A DNA stretch of 23,655 nt from a virus: positions 1 to 23,655 of the IMG/VR virus record IMGVR_UViG_3300030107_004326; one strand, written 5' to 3'. Shown here piece after piece: positions 7,556 to 13,804 of the stretch. How positions within the stretch are numbered: position 1 is the stretch's first letter; each line of letters opens with the position of its first letter. Both the position numbers and the translations under genes were made by a program. The notes below the pieces were generated by a model. The model searched no databases, was not told the DNA's origin, and saw only the letters and a list, made by a program, of their open reading frames with translations.

Positions 7556-8964
7556 CAGTCAACTTTGACACTGCGAAAACTGGTATCTTTGCACGCCTTG
7601 GCAAAATTTTTGGTGTTATGGACCGAACGGCTACGTTCCAGGGCGACATCGTTGACAACTCAACCAAGAGTTTCCAAGAAGCAATCAACGAGTACGTCAA
7701 CACGCTTGGTGCAACCGACAACACCAACCTTGAGATGGCTACATTGTTGTTGACCAACTTGGATCAGCTTCGCAACAACATTGGCACCCCAATCTTTTCC
7801 CGCCTGTCTCTTGCAGCTAAAACCACATTGATTGAAATGATGCACGCAGACACGCCGCTGCCACAAAAAGACGTGCGAAGTGCGTTGATGGAACTGCGCA
7901 ACCAGATGGACGCAGCTTCCGAAACTGTTGATGGAACCACGATTACCATTGGCAGTGCCACTACCAGCGGAACGGGCAATGGAACTGTTGTTCTGAATGT
8001 AACTCCCGACAAGCGGCATCACGCAAAGATCACGCAGTACCCAACAGCCAGATCCGAGACTCTGGTTTTTCGGTGCGTGCGCGATGCTTCATCAAAGAAC
8101 GTGGTGAAGGGTGGCGAGGTGTTTGTGATGGAAGGTGAACAACCTTTCGAGGCCACTGATCACAGGTGGCCTGGTGGCAGTGGCGTGCGGACAGGTTTGG
8201 TTTGCACAAGCGACAACCTCAATGATGGCAGAGCGGAAATGCGCAACATCTTGCGCAACTCAAACTTTGAGGCTTTTACGTCGAACACTCCGAAGGCATG
8301 GCGTGTGGCTACTGGTTCGGCAGGCACGCATGTCTATGAGGAGTCAAGCACGGTCGCACGCGGGACGAAGTGTCTGAAGATGGCAAGTAATGGTTCAACC
8401 CTGATTCGAGTTGATCAGCAAATGAACAGCATTGCAGGGTCTCCCGCCAAGCCATCTGTCGATCTGCTCATGTGCATCAGCTTGCTGGCACGCAAGAGCG
8501 GCACCTCATCTAGTGCAGGTTCTCTTCGCGTAGGCTTTGCGCAAGAAGATGGCACAATTGTTTCAGGGTCTACTTTTAACACCGCGCACGGGTCGATTTC
8601 CGACTCTGCCTGGACGCACCTGACCCACAGTTTCAGATTGGGAGGCACCGCACTGTCCTTGCCCGATCCGATGTACTTCATGGTGCAGCAATCAACCGCG
8701 TTCACAAATGGAACCAATCTTTTTATTGACGGCTTGGTTTGCAGCTTGATGTACAAAACTGCCGCTGGTGGTGTGGCGTGTTCGATTGTTCCGGGCACAA
8801 CAGACTTCAAGGTCGGCGACACTGTGACGGTTCAAGTGACGAACAACGGCGAAGGCGAAATCGAAAAGTACATGGATCGGTTTTTTAACTTGTACAACCA
8901 AGGCGTGTTTTTTCCGCAGAACCTCGCTGGATCTGAAACGATTGCGGACAGCCTCGTCAGTTAG
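7552..8964 (+). CDS. Probable tail fibre / receptor-binding protein
   Basis: A 470-residue protein. The N-terminal 140 residues are helical (FQEAINEYVNTLGATDNTNLEMATLLLTNLDQLRNNIG). A Thr/Ser/Gly-rich strand region follows (TTITIGSATTSGTGNGTVVLNVT). From about residue 243 the sequence NILRNSNFEAFTSNTPKAW opens a segment that looks like a carbohydrate-binding (galactose-binding-like) beta sandwich, with SGTSSSAGSLRVGFAQEDG and FIDGLVCSLMYKT later. The C-terminus has a second beta stretch and a helix. It is the last gene before the late terminator. Host recognition is inferred from architecture and position. Confidence 0.6.
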   Translation: MTVNFDTAKTGIFARLGKIFGVMDRTATFQGDIVDNSTKSFQEAINEYVNTLGATDNTNLEMATLLLTNLDQLRNNIGTPIFSRLSLAAKTTLIEMMHADTPLPQKDVRSALMELRNQMDAASETVDGTTITIGSATTSGTGNGTVVLNVTPDKRHHAKITQYPTARSETLVFRCVRDASSKNVVKGGEVFVMEGEQPFEATDHRWPGGSGVRTGLVCTSDNLNDGRAEMRNILRNSNFEAFTSNTPKAWRVATGSAGTHVYEESSTVARGTKCLKMASNGSTLIRVDQQMNSIAGSPAKPSVDLLMCISLLARKSGTSSSAGSLRVGFAQEDGTIVSGSTFNTAHGSISDSAWTHLTHSFRLGGTALSLPDPMYFMVQQSTAFTNGTNLFIDGLVCSLMYKTAAGGVACSIVPGTTDFKVGDTVTVQVTNNGEGEIEKYMDRFFNLYNQGVFFPQNLAGSETIADSLVS

Positions 8965-9006
8965 TAGACTGCCTGTGACGCATCCTCTCATGCGTCATCC
9001 CTTTCC

Positions 9007-9044
9007 CGCGCCCTCGTCGAGTCAACTCCGAGGGTGCGTTTTTT
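9007..9044 (+). terminator. Intrinsic terminator after the tail operon
   Basis: A 10-bp stem, CGCGCCCTCG (9007-9016) with CGAGGGTGCG (9029-9038), one G-T wobble, a 12-nt loop, then six T (9039-9044). It lies about 45 bases after the fibre stop and should end late transcription. Confidence 0.9.
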
Positions 9045-9052
9045 AATGAGAA

Positions 9053-9073
9053 CACCCCGCGCATGGCGGGGTG
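9053..9073. other. Second GC-rich hairpin
   Basis: A perfect 8-bp stem, CACCCCGC (9053-9060) with GCGGGGTG (9066-9073), and a 5-nt loop. No good T tract follows at once (the nearest is TTGTATTTT about ten bases on). It may back up the terminator or protect the 3' end of the late mRNA. Confidence 0.6.
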
Positions 9074-9074
9074 C

Positions 9075-9355
9075 CTGGACCCTTGTATTTTAGAGACGGC
9101 GGCCACCTCACTTGCGAACCATCGGCTGGGCCGAATACGCGACATGGGGCTTGGAGCCGGAGGCTGCGCGAACGCGCTCGGGTCTATGTGTGTGACAGGC
9201 CCGGACAGCGATCCTGACAGCCTTAGGCAAAAAAAAGGTATATCCCCCCATCTATATATAGGATGGCTCACAGGGCGCGTCTGGCCCTGAGAATCCAAAA
9301 TATATTTTGACTCCCAAAAACGCCATTCTGAGGCTGCCAGGGCTGTTTTTTACTC
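9075..9355. other. Intergenic region with several hairpins and AT palindromes, no supported gene
   Basis: No convincing coding frame. Structures seen: GGCT/AGCC at 9148-9158; GCGCG/CGCGC at 9166-9177; an alternative long stem CGCT-CGGGTCT (9175-9185) with AGGCCCG (9197-9203) and AGCG (9207-9210); CAGGGC/GCCCTG near 9270-9288; palindromes CTATATATAG (9252-9261) and AAAATATATTTT (9297-9308); an A8 run near 9229. It could hold a small RNA or part of a replication origin. Neither is shown. Confidence 0.5.
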
Positions 9356-9357
9356 CG

Positions 9358-9387
9358 CAAAGGGTGTGCAAAGGGCACATCAAAGGG
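9358..9387 (+). repeat. Three phased CAAAGGG repeats upstream of the early promoter
   Basis: CAAAGGG occurs at 9358-9364, 9369-9375 and 9381-9387, with start-to-start spacing of 11 and 12 bp, about one helical turn. The last copy ends nine bases before the promoter -35 region. Spacing and position suggest binding sites for an activator or other DNA-binding protein lying along one face of the DNA. Small origin iterons are an alternative. Confidence 0.7.
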
Positions 9388-9395
9388 TCTACCCC

Positions 9396-9423
9396 TTGCG
9401 CCCCATGAATGGTTTGCTATAAT
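9396..9423 (+). promoter_or_regulatory. Early promoter, extended -10 type
   Basis: A perfect TATAAT at 9418-9423 preceded by TGC (extended -10, TGnTATAAT), with a weak -35 TTGCGC at 9396-9401 and a 16-bp spacer. The weak -35 beside three upstream repeats fits an activated promoter. It faces the early gene run that starts at 9573 and would start transcription near 9430. It is the only strong promoter I could find in the window. Confidence 0.8.
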
Positions 9424-9572
9424 AAGAGCGTCGAAAGGGGCAGCAGCCTACTTTGGAAACAGCCTATCGGGCGAGTTGCGGCGGCTCTTCGGAGCAACAA
9501 CAGATCGCAGAGTGCAGGTAGGTCAGTACGGGTAGGTTGCTGCACCCACCATCTTTGAAAGGGATGCACACC
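9424..9572 (+). promoter_or_regulatory. Early-operon leader with UUCG hairpin
   Basis: About 140 nt of untranslated leader between the promoter and the first early ATG. It holds a hairpin GCTC-TTCG-GAGC (9484-9495) with the very stable cUUCGg tetraloop, which can be lengthened by GTTG (9475-9478) with CAAC (9498-9501). A GTAGG-type repeat follows (near 9517 and 9531). It may stabilise the mRNA or regulate translation. No known riboswitch was recognised. Confidence 0.55.
9543..9570 (+). repeat. Translation-start repeat, copy 1
   Basis: A 28-nt block ending ATCTTTGAAAGGGATGCACA. It matches 9899-9926 at 27 of 28 positions and carries the ribosome-binding site of the first early gene. The core GAAAGGG recurs before many other early genes. 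Confidence 0.85.
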
Positions 9573-9893
9573 ATGACTATCAGCCTACAGCATTACCTCG
9601 ACTGCCCGACCATCAGAGTGAAGGGTTGCGAACTCATCAGCGGCTTGCTTGTTCGCATGAAGGGAACAGTCTACAGGCTCACACATACGCCAGACGTGAG
9701 TCGATGCCTCGACGAAACGACTGGTCGCACGGCTCTGGTTTACTGGTTTTCGGCGACAGCGCACGGCACCAAGCAGCACGCCCGGTTGAGCTTCTACGGA
9801 AGCCAAAGCTACGAGGTGGTCAACGAGCCGAACTTCCTGCCGAATCCCGACACTCTGCGACGGCTTGCCGATCAGATTGAAGCCGCCCGCTAA
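9573..9893 (+). CDS. Early protein of unknown function (106 aa)
   Basis: First gene of the early operon. I place the start at ATG 9573, nine bases after AAAGGG. An in-frame ATG at 9564 touches the ribosome-binding site and is less likely. The protein (MTISLQHYLDCPTIRVKGCE...) is predicted alpha/beta, with strands such as VYRLTHTP and ALVYWFSATA and a C-terminal helix (PDTLRRLADQIEAAR). No family is recognised. Promoter-proximal phage genes often act on the host early in infection; nothing more specific can be said. Confidence 0.75.
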   Translation: MTISLQHYLDCPTIRVKGCELISGLLVRMKGTVYRLTHTPDVSRCLDETTGRTALVYWFSATAHGTKQHARLSFYGSQSYEVVNEPNFLPNPDTLRRLADQIEAAR

Positions 9894-9898
9894 TTCAG

Positions 9899-9926
9899 CA
9901 CCAACCATCTTTGAAAGGGATGCACA
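9899..9926 (+). repeat. Translation-start repeat, copy 2
   Basis: It matches 9543-9570 at 27 of 28 positions and places GAAAGGGATGCACATG in front of the second early gene. Duplication of a whole gene-start cassette is the simplest explanation. Confidence 0.85.
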
Positions 9927-10213
9927 TGACTACTCGATCAGCTATTCGGACTCGCTTTGTCGGTCCCACAAACTATCGACCCGCCAGGATCATCGCCAGC
10001 GATGACGGCAGCACGGGCAAGACTCGCAAGGTGACGGTCAGCTATGACCACGCGCTCAATGGCGACCAGAATCACAAGGTCGCAGCGCAGGCTTTCATGG
10101 ACGAACACATCGACGTTGATTGGGGTCGCGCAGTTGTTGACGGTAGCGGCCACGTTTTCGGCGGCGACATCTTCTGGAGTTGGACTTTTGAGGAGGACAA
10201 GACCAATGGATGA
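9926..10213 (+). CDS. Early protein of unknown function (95 aa)
   Basis: ATG 9926 follows the repeated GAAAGGGATGCAC cassette. The 95-residue product starts MTTRSAIRTRFVGPTNYRPARI, then has ASDDGSTGKTRKVTVSYDHALNGDQNHKVAAQAF and ends in an aromatic/acidic tail (FGGDIFWSWTFEEDKTNG). The central pattern 'DHALNGDQNHKVAAQAFMDEH' suggests a small alpha/beta fold. It overlaps the next gene by eight bases. No function is recognised. Confidence 0.75.
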   Translation: MTTRSAIRTRFVGPTNYRPARIIASDDGSTGKTRKVTVSYDHALNGDQNHKVAAQAFMDEHIDVDWGRAVVDGSGHVFGGDIFWSWTFEEDKTNG

Positions 10214-10451
10214 CAGTGAAGTTCTTTCAACCTTTATCACCCCGCACCCTGGACGAGCGCGTCGATACGCCACGCTACAGGATGCTGAAGACGCGGCGAT
10301 CCTCTTCAACGCAGAAGTTCATTCAGACTTGAACGCACGCGCTCATCTTGATGGATATCACAAGGACGCTGGAGCAGTGGTGACAGTCAGCTTTGTCAAA
10401 AACATCGAGCCAGAGCGTCAGTCTTTTACGGTCATTGGATGGCTTGCCTGA
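10206..10451 (+). CDS. Early protein of unknown function (81 aa)
   Basis: ATG 10206 lies nine bases after a strong AGGAGG, inside the end of the previous gene, so the two are coupled. The 81-residue product (MDDSEVLSTFITPHPGRARRYATLQDAEDAAILFNAEVHS...) has a helix with ATLQDAEDAAILFNA and a C-terminal strand pair (GAVVTVSFVKN; RQSFTVIGWLA). It is the rare early gene here with a canonical AGGAGG site rather than GAAAGGG. No family is recognised. Confidence 0.75.
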   Translation: MDDSEVLSTFITPHPGRARRYATLQDAEDAAILFNAEVHSDLNARAHLDGYHKDAGAVVTVSFVKNIEPERQSFTVIGWLA

Positions 10452-10464
10452 AAGGGATGAAACA

Positions 10465-10677
10465 ATGCAGAGATACACTTACAAGGTCACAGGTGATTTC
10501 GGTTCTGAGGTCGGAACAGTGACCGACAACCGCACAGGTGAGATTGTAAAACAATGGAAAGGCTCCGGCCCAGGCAACATTTCTGTGCAAGTTGCATGTG
10601 TGAATGAAGTGAAATACCAGATGCACAGGTTCAGTCCTGCTGCAATGGAATACTGGCAAACGCAACGCGACAAATGA
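10465..10677 (+). CDS. Early protein of unknown function (70 aa)
   Basis: ATG 10465 follows GAAAGGGATGAAACA. The product is a 70-residue basic alpha/beta protein: MQRYTYKVTGDFGSEVGTVTDN, then TGEIVKQWKGSGPGNISVQVACVNEVKYQMHRF. The layout of a short sheet followed by a helix is common in small phage proteins. No family is identified. The next ribosome-binding site overlaps its stop codon. Confidence 0.7.
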   Translation: MQRYTYKVTGDFGSEVGTVTDNRTGEIVKQWKGSGPGNISVQVACVNEVKYQMHRFSPAAMEYWQTQRDK

Positions 10678-10688
10678 AAGGGATGCAC

Positions 10689-10964
10689 ATGAGCGATCAA
10701 GGACCGGGATACGTTGTCTTTCACAGAACATGGTGGCGCAAAAACGCAGATTGGCCTCGCGGTCTGGAGCCTTACCTCGGCAACAAGACCAAAATATGCC
10801 ATACCAAGACCGAGGACGAAGCGCGGGAAGAGTGCCACAAATGGAACTTCAGCTTCAACCTGTGCCGCACGCACTACAAGAAGGATAAGGAACTCGGGCG
10901 AAAGGCCGAGTACATCAGAGCCGATCTGTACAAGCGTCGGCAAGGACCGCAGACAGGCGACTGA
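10689..10964 (+). CDS. Early protein of unknown function, basic (91 aa)
   Basis: ATG 10689 sits after GAAAGGGATGCAC. The 91-residue product is basic and aromatic: YVVFHRTWWRKNADWPRGLEPYLGNKTKICHTKTEDEAREECHKWN, then FNLCRTHYKKDKELGRKAEYIRADLYKRRQG. The 'TEDEAREECHKWNF' helix after a short sheet resembles small phage proteins that bind nucleic acid or a partner protein, but no family is recognised. Three cysteines and two histidines are not in a clear zinc-finger spacing. Confidence 0.7.
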   Translation: MSDQGPGYVVFHRTWWRKNADWPRGLEPYLGNKTKICHTKTEDEAREECHKWNFSFNLCRTHYKKDKELGRKAEYIRADLYKRRQGPQTGD

Positions 10965-10988
10965 CCTTCAAAATGAAAGGGATTCAAC

Positions 10989-11432
10989 ATGACTACTCAA
11001 GACACACTCACTTCCTTCTCTTCCTCCTGCATCGCCAGGGAAAACTGCCAGAGGTCTGGCAACACCGAATGGCTGGAGCGGCACGGCGAACGTCTCCTTC
11101 AGCTCATGGATTCGGTGTGCGGCGCGGGTCTTCATGTCACCCTGAATCTTGACATGACCACCATGAGCGGGTCGGACGATGACCCCGAAGTCCTCGTCTT
11201 CGACGTTCTCCACGCGATGATGACCGAGCATGGCATGCATGATGGTAGTTTTCAAATGACCATCCTTGTCCGGCCTGGATTCATCGCTCCCAACATCACG
11301 GTCGAGTGCGACGAAGAAGGCTTCGCGGATCGTTGGCCTGACCGGGATCTGGACCGCGAACAGGACTATGTGGTCGAGATGCTGCTGGAGCGACTCCGAC
11401 AGCCTGCGCCTCCGCATCCGGTCATCACCTAA
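10989..11432 (+). CDS. Early protein of unknown function, acidic (147 aa)
   Basis: ATG 10989 follows GAAAGGGATTCAAC. The 147-residue product is acidic and alpha/beta. The N-terminus is Ser/Cys-rich, followed by the helix NTEWLERHGERLLQLMDSV, strands (LHVTLNLDMTTM; FQMTILVRPGF) and a C-terminal helix QDYVVEMLLERLRQPAPP. No catalytic motif is visible. It is the last gene before a terminator-like hairpin, which marks off the first block of early genes. Confidence 0.75.
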   Translation: MTTQDTLTSFSSSCIARENCQRSGNTEWLERHGERLLQLMDSVCGAGLHVTLNLDMTTMSGSDDDPEVLVFDVLHAMMTEHGMHDGSFQMTILVRPGFIAPNITVECDEEGFADRWPDRDLDREQDYVVEMLLERLRQPAPPHPVIT

Positions 11433-11451
11433 ACTACATCCCCTTCAGCCC

Positions 11452-11482
11452 CCACACCCCTTCGCGGGGTGTGGAGGGTTTT
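11452..11482 (+). terminator. Internal early terminator or attenuator
   Basis: A perfect 9-bp stem, CCACACCCC (11452-11460) with GGGGTGTGG (11466-11474), 5-nt loop TTCGC, then AGGG and four T (11479-11482). The short T tract suggests partial termination, so the genes from the methyltransferase onward could be expressed less than the first six. Confidence 0.7.
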
Positions 11483-11499
11483 CTCGATTAGAGGACACC

Positions 11500-12081
11500 A
11501 TGAACAAAAGAGTGCTGGTGGCATGTGAATACAGCGGACGAGTCCGCAACGCATTTACGGCGCGTGGTTGGGATGCGACATCCTGCGACCTGTTGCCGAG
11601 CGACACGCCTGGCAGGCACATCATTGGCGATGTGGCCGACCTGCTCGATGATGGATGGGATGCGATGATCTGTTTCCCACCCTGCACGCACCTTGCGGTG
11701 AGCGGTGCGAGGTGGTTCAAAGAGAAGCGTGCAGACGGCAGGCAGCAGCGTGCGCTTGAGTTTGTGCGGCTGCTGATGGATGCACCGATCCCGCACATTG
11801 CGCTCGAAAATCCTGTGTCGATCATATCTTCTGAGATCCGCAAGCCCGACCAGATCGTCCAGCCGTGGATGTTTGGTCACGGTGAAACGAAGAAAACGTG
11901 CCTTTGGCTCAAGAACCTCCCCCCCTTGGTGCCGACAGAAGTCGTTGATGGCAGGGAACAGCGCGTTTGGAAGATGCCGCCAAGCGATGACCGCTGGAAA
12001 CAGAGGAGCCTTACATACGCGGGAATTGCAGAGGCAATGGCATCGCAGTGGACACGGCACATGGAGACGATCAATGAATGA
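11500..12081 (+). CDS. Cytosine-C5 DNA methyltransferase-like protein, short
   Basis: A 193-residue protein starting at ATG 11500 with AGAGGA upstream. Motif I-like VLVACEYSG (5-13) would bind S-adenosylmethionine; GDVADLL (43-49) and DGWDAMICFPPC follow, with the Pro-Cys dipeptide of motif IV at 61-62 (Cys62, expected nucleophile) and ALENP (101-105), the motif VI Glu. The later QxRxR motif and target-recognition domain of full enzymes are missing; full C5 enzymes are usually over 300 aa. The C-terminus (MPPSDDRWKQRSLTYAGIAEAMASQW) matches a phage subfamily I recognise. A likely role is modifying phage DNA against restriction. Confidence 0.75.
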   Translation: MNKRVLVACEYSGRVRNAFTARGWDATSCDLLPSDTPGRHIIGDVADLLDDGWDAMICFPPCTHLAVSGARWFKEKRADGRQQRALEFVRLLMDAPIPHIALENPVSIISSEIRKPDQIVQPWMFGHGETKKTCLWLKNLPPLVPTEVVDGREQRVWKMPPSDDRWKQRSLTYAGIAEAMASQWTRHMETINE

Positions 12082-12250
12082 ACAAATCTACAAGGGACTC
12101 GCAACCATCTATCGCGGACTGACGCTGAAGCACGATCCGAATGTGCTGGCCGCTAGGAAGTGGATGAAAGAAGTTGCTGAGGAGTGGGAGCAGGGAAAAG
12201 TAAAGCCTGCACGCCCGACCCGACGATGCAGATATTGTGGTCAGCGATGA
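12074..12250 (+). CDS. Small basic protein with CxxC (58 aa)
   Basis: ATG 12074 overlaps the methyltransferase stop by eight bases. The 58-residue product is helical (IYKGLATIYRGLTLKHDPNVLAARKWMKEVAEEWEQGKVK) with a basic tail RRCRYCGQR holding a single CxxC. A lone CxxC could bind zinc in a dimer. Translation is presumably coupled to the methyltransferase. No family is recognised. Confidence 0.65.
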   Translation: MNEQIYKGLATIYRGLTLKHDPNVLAARKWMKEVAEEWEQGKVKPARPTRRCRYCGQR

Positions 12251-12261
12251 GGAGGCCCACG

Positions 12262-12378
12262 ATGTACGAGGTGATCCGATTCGTCGAGATGCTTGCACTG
12301 CTTGCAGGCGTGGCGTTTTTTGGAACAATGCTTGTGACACTCATGATCGAGTGCGGCAAGCGCAACGGATTCTATTGA
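12262..12378 (+). CDS. Small single-pass membrane protein (38 aa)
   Basis: I chose ATG 12262 because AGGAGG at 12249-12254 lies seven bases before it; the in-frame ATG at 12247 precedes that site. The product MYEVIRFVEMLALLAGVAFF... has one hydrophobic helix at about residues 8-28 and a short basic tail (ECGKRNGFY). Small membrane peptides like this are common in phage early regions, e.g. as superinfection or host-takeover factors, but no role can be assigned. Confidence 0.6.
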   Translation: MYEVIRFVEMLALLAGVAFFGTMLVTLMIECGKRNGFY

Positions 12379-12389
12379 AAGGGAACGAA

Positions 12390-12641
12390 ATGAATGAGGA
12401 AATGATTGAAGCGCACTTTCACGCTGGGCTTGACCAGTGCGCGGACAGCATCACCAAGATGAGCAGGCCGCATCGGTGCCCAAGTCCAGGCGAGGTCGCG
12501 GGAATGCTCACCGGGATCATGGGGTACGTCCTGCTCAAAACCAACGCAACCGATGCCAAGAAGATCGTTGACTGGTGTTGGAAGATGGCCGAGGAGGGAT
12601 CAATCGAAATGTACGAGCAGAACGGTGGTGAAGATGTGTGA
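12390..12641 (+). CDS. Early protein of unknown function (83 aa)
   Basis: ATG 12390 follows GAAAGGGAACGA. The 83-residue product is helical and acidic: EEMIEAHFHAGLDQCADSITKM, then PSPGEVAGMLTGIMGYVLLKTNATDAKKIVDWCWKMAEEGSIEMYEQ. It looks like a four-helix protein. No family is recognised. It overlaps the next start by eight bases. Confidence 0.7.
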   Translation: MNEEMIEAHFHAGLDQCADSITKMSRPHRCPSPGEVAGMLTGIMGYVLLKTNATDAKKIVDWCWKMAEEGSIEMYEQNGGEDV

Positions 12642-12915
12642 CATTGAGCAGCGGTATGTCTGTCCATCCGTGATCACAACGATATACACCAGCGGCGAGT
12701 TGAAGGGTGCGATGTACCGTGGCTTCTTCATCACGATTACCCGTGTTGATTACGACATCGAAGAGTTTGGTGCATCAAACTCTAAACTCGAAGCTGAGTA
12801 TGTGGAGCTTGTCCCGCGGCCAATGTGCAAACGCCGTATCGGCAGCATCGAGGTCAGCCCTTACTCTGCGAGCTACGAAGAGTGCGCCGCGTGGATTGAC
12901 GAGAATCTTCTATGA
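12634..12915 (+). CDS. Early protein of unknown function (93 aa)
   Basis: ATG 12634 lies inside the end of the previous gene (GGTGGTGAAG just upstream). The 93-residue product starts MCDIEQRYVCPSVITTIYTSG and is mainly beta (GAMYRGFFITITRVDYD; EAEYVELVPRP), with a C-terminal helix (SYEECAAWIDENLL). No catalytic or metal motif is clear. It is coupled on both sides, sharing ATGATG with the next gene. Confidence 0.7.
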   Translation: MCDIEQRYVCPSVITTIYTSGELKGAMYRGFFITITRVDYDIEEFGASNSKLEAEYVELVPRPMCKRRIGSIEVSPYSASYEECAAWIDENLL

Positions 12916-13334
12916 TGACCACTATGGATACACCTGATCTGACCAGCCTGCTCTTGTTCCTGGCCGAAGCTCAGAAGGACGTGCTGGCCGCCACCTTGGT
13001 CGAGCGCATTCCTTCACCGGGCGAGGACGAGGACGGTGACCCGCGCACACTCATGCGCAGTATGCGTGCGAGCATCGAGGTTCTCATCGACCTTGAAGCG
13101 CGAATCGACATGCTGGAGTTGGCTGCGGAAACGGTGCCGAACGACTGGACACCGAAGCAGTACGCGGCTCATCTGCGGGGTTCGCTTCTGGCTGCGGTCC
13201 AGGACCGCGACAACTTTGTGAGCGAGTCGGTGACATTCACGATGTACAAGCACGCACGGCTGCGGTCGATAAGTTGGTGCGCCGATCAGCTCGATGACCT
13301 TGGAGCAAAATACAGCGAGGGCTTCGATGAATGA
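12912..13334 (+). CDS. Early helical protein of unknown function (140 aa)
   Basis: The start is ATG 12912 in an ATGA overlap; a further in-frame ATG at 12915 is equally close. The 140-residue product is almost fully helical and acidic: TSLLLFLAEAQKDVLAATLVERI, SPGEDEDGDPRTL, MRASIEVLIDLEARIDMLELAAETV, then QDRDNFVSESVTFTMYKHARLRSISWCADQL. No known domain. It overlaps the small gene at 13331. Confidence 0.7.
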   Translation: MMTTMDTPDLTSLLLFLAEAQKDVLAATLVERIPSPGEDEDGDPRTLMRSMRASIEVLIDLEARIDMLELAAETVPNDWTPKQYAAHLRGSLLAAVQDRDNFVSESVTFTMYKHARLRSISWCADQLDDLGAKYSEGFDE

Positions 13335-13492
13335 AGGATTGGACAAATCAGCAGATACGGGACCAGCACAGAGCTTTTGTTCTGGATCACTATCGGTCGT
13401 TCATGGATGCGGCAAAGATGGTTGCCAAAATGACTGGCCGCGACCTAGAGACTGTGCTGGATGTACTCGCCGAAGAAAGGGAAACGTCGTGA
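13331..13492 (+). CDS. Small helical protein (53 aa)
   Basis: ATG 13331 overlaps the end of the gene before by four bases (ATGA). The 53-residue product reads MKDWTNQQIRDQHRAFVLDH, then YRSFMDAAKMVAKMTGRDLETVLDVLAEERETS. It is a clean helical, charged protein, much more plausible than the frame beside it (13327 onward), which yields Cys/Arg-rich nonsense. Its last helix ends over GAAAGGGA, the ribosome-binding site of the next gene. 'AAKMVAKMTGRDLETVLDVLAEE' resembles a short HTH-like pair, but no family is claimed. Confidence 0.75.
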   Translation: MKDWTNQQIRDQHRAFVLDHYRSFMDAAKMVAKMTGRDLETVLDVLAEERETS

Positions 13493-13644
13493 TTGGACTC
13501 TACGCACTAATCGTCATGGCCGTGTTGCTCGGAATGTGCATGGGCATGGTCGTGTCGGGAATCGTTGCCGAGTGGGGCGAGGCGAACGGTTTGGTTGAAC
13601 TGGAACAAGGCGAGAAACATGGACAAGGAAAGCAAACTGACTGA
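13489..13644 (+). CDS. Small single-pass membrane protein (51 aa)
   Basis: GTG 13489 overlaps the previous TGA (GTGA) and has GAAAGGGA at 13475-13482, seven bases upstream. The product starts MIGLYALIVMAVLLGMCMGM and is hydrophobic to about residue 27, followed by a polar tail (EWGEANGLVELEQGEKHGQG). The start decides the topology: a short membrane anchor with a cytoplasmic or periplasmic tail. A longer reading of this frame from 13327 is rejected. No function is recognised. Confidence 0.7.
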   Translation: MIGLYALIVMAVLLGMCMGMVVSGIVAEWGEANGLVELEQGEKHGQGKQTD

Positions 13645-13804
13645 AGCACTTTGCGAGTTGTATCGAGAGTGCAAGGGCTTGGACCTCAACGAGTGGAAGG
13701 TGTTCTTCCCTGGGTCAGCCAAGCAAATCGCGGAGATCCAACAGACTCTCCGCAAAATCGAAAGGGCAAGTAATGAATCAGCAGATCACTACCACAAGGC
13801 GTGA
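13619..13804 (+). CDS. Early protein of unknown function (61 aa)
   Basis: ATG 13619 lies inside the end of the previous gene, with AAGGCGAG upstream. The 61-residue product is helical: MDKESKLTEALCELYRECKG, then FFPGSAKQIAEIQQTLRKIERASNE. Its 3' end overlaps the recombinase start by 32 bases. A helical early protein coupled to a recombination gene could be an accessory factor, but this is only context. Confidence 0.65.
   Translation: MDKESKLTEALCELYRECKGLDLNEWKVFFPGSAKQIAEIQQTLRKIERASNESADHYHKA

Noticed and set aside
9075-9210. Possible tRNA in the hairpin-rich region
   Set aside because: No T-loop (GTTCRANNC), no seven-base acceptor stem and no anticodon arm in register.
9063-9290. A 75-codon + frame in the intergenic region
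   Set aside because: It begins in the loop of a hairpin, has no ribosome-binding site, and its composition is Gly/Cys/Pro-rich without pattern. The stretch is better explained by RNA or DNA structure.
9358-9387. CAAAGGG repeats as a CRISPR array
   Set aside because: The units are seven bases with 4-5 base gaps, far too short for CRISPR repeats and spacers.
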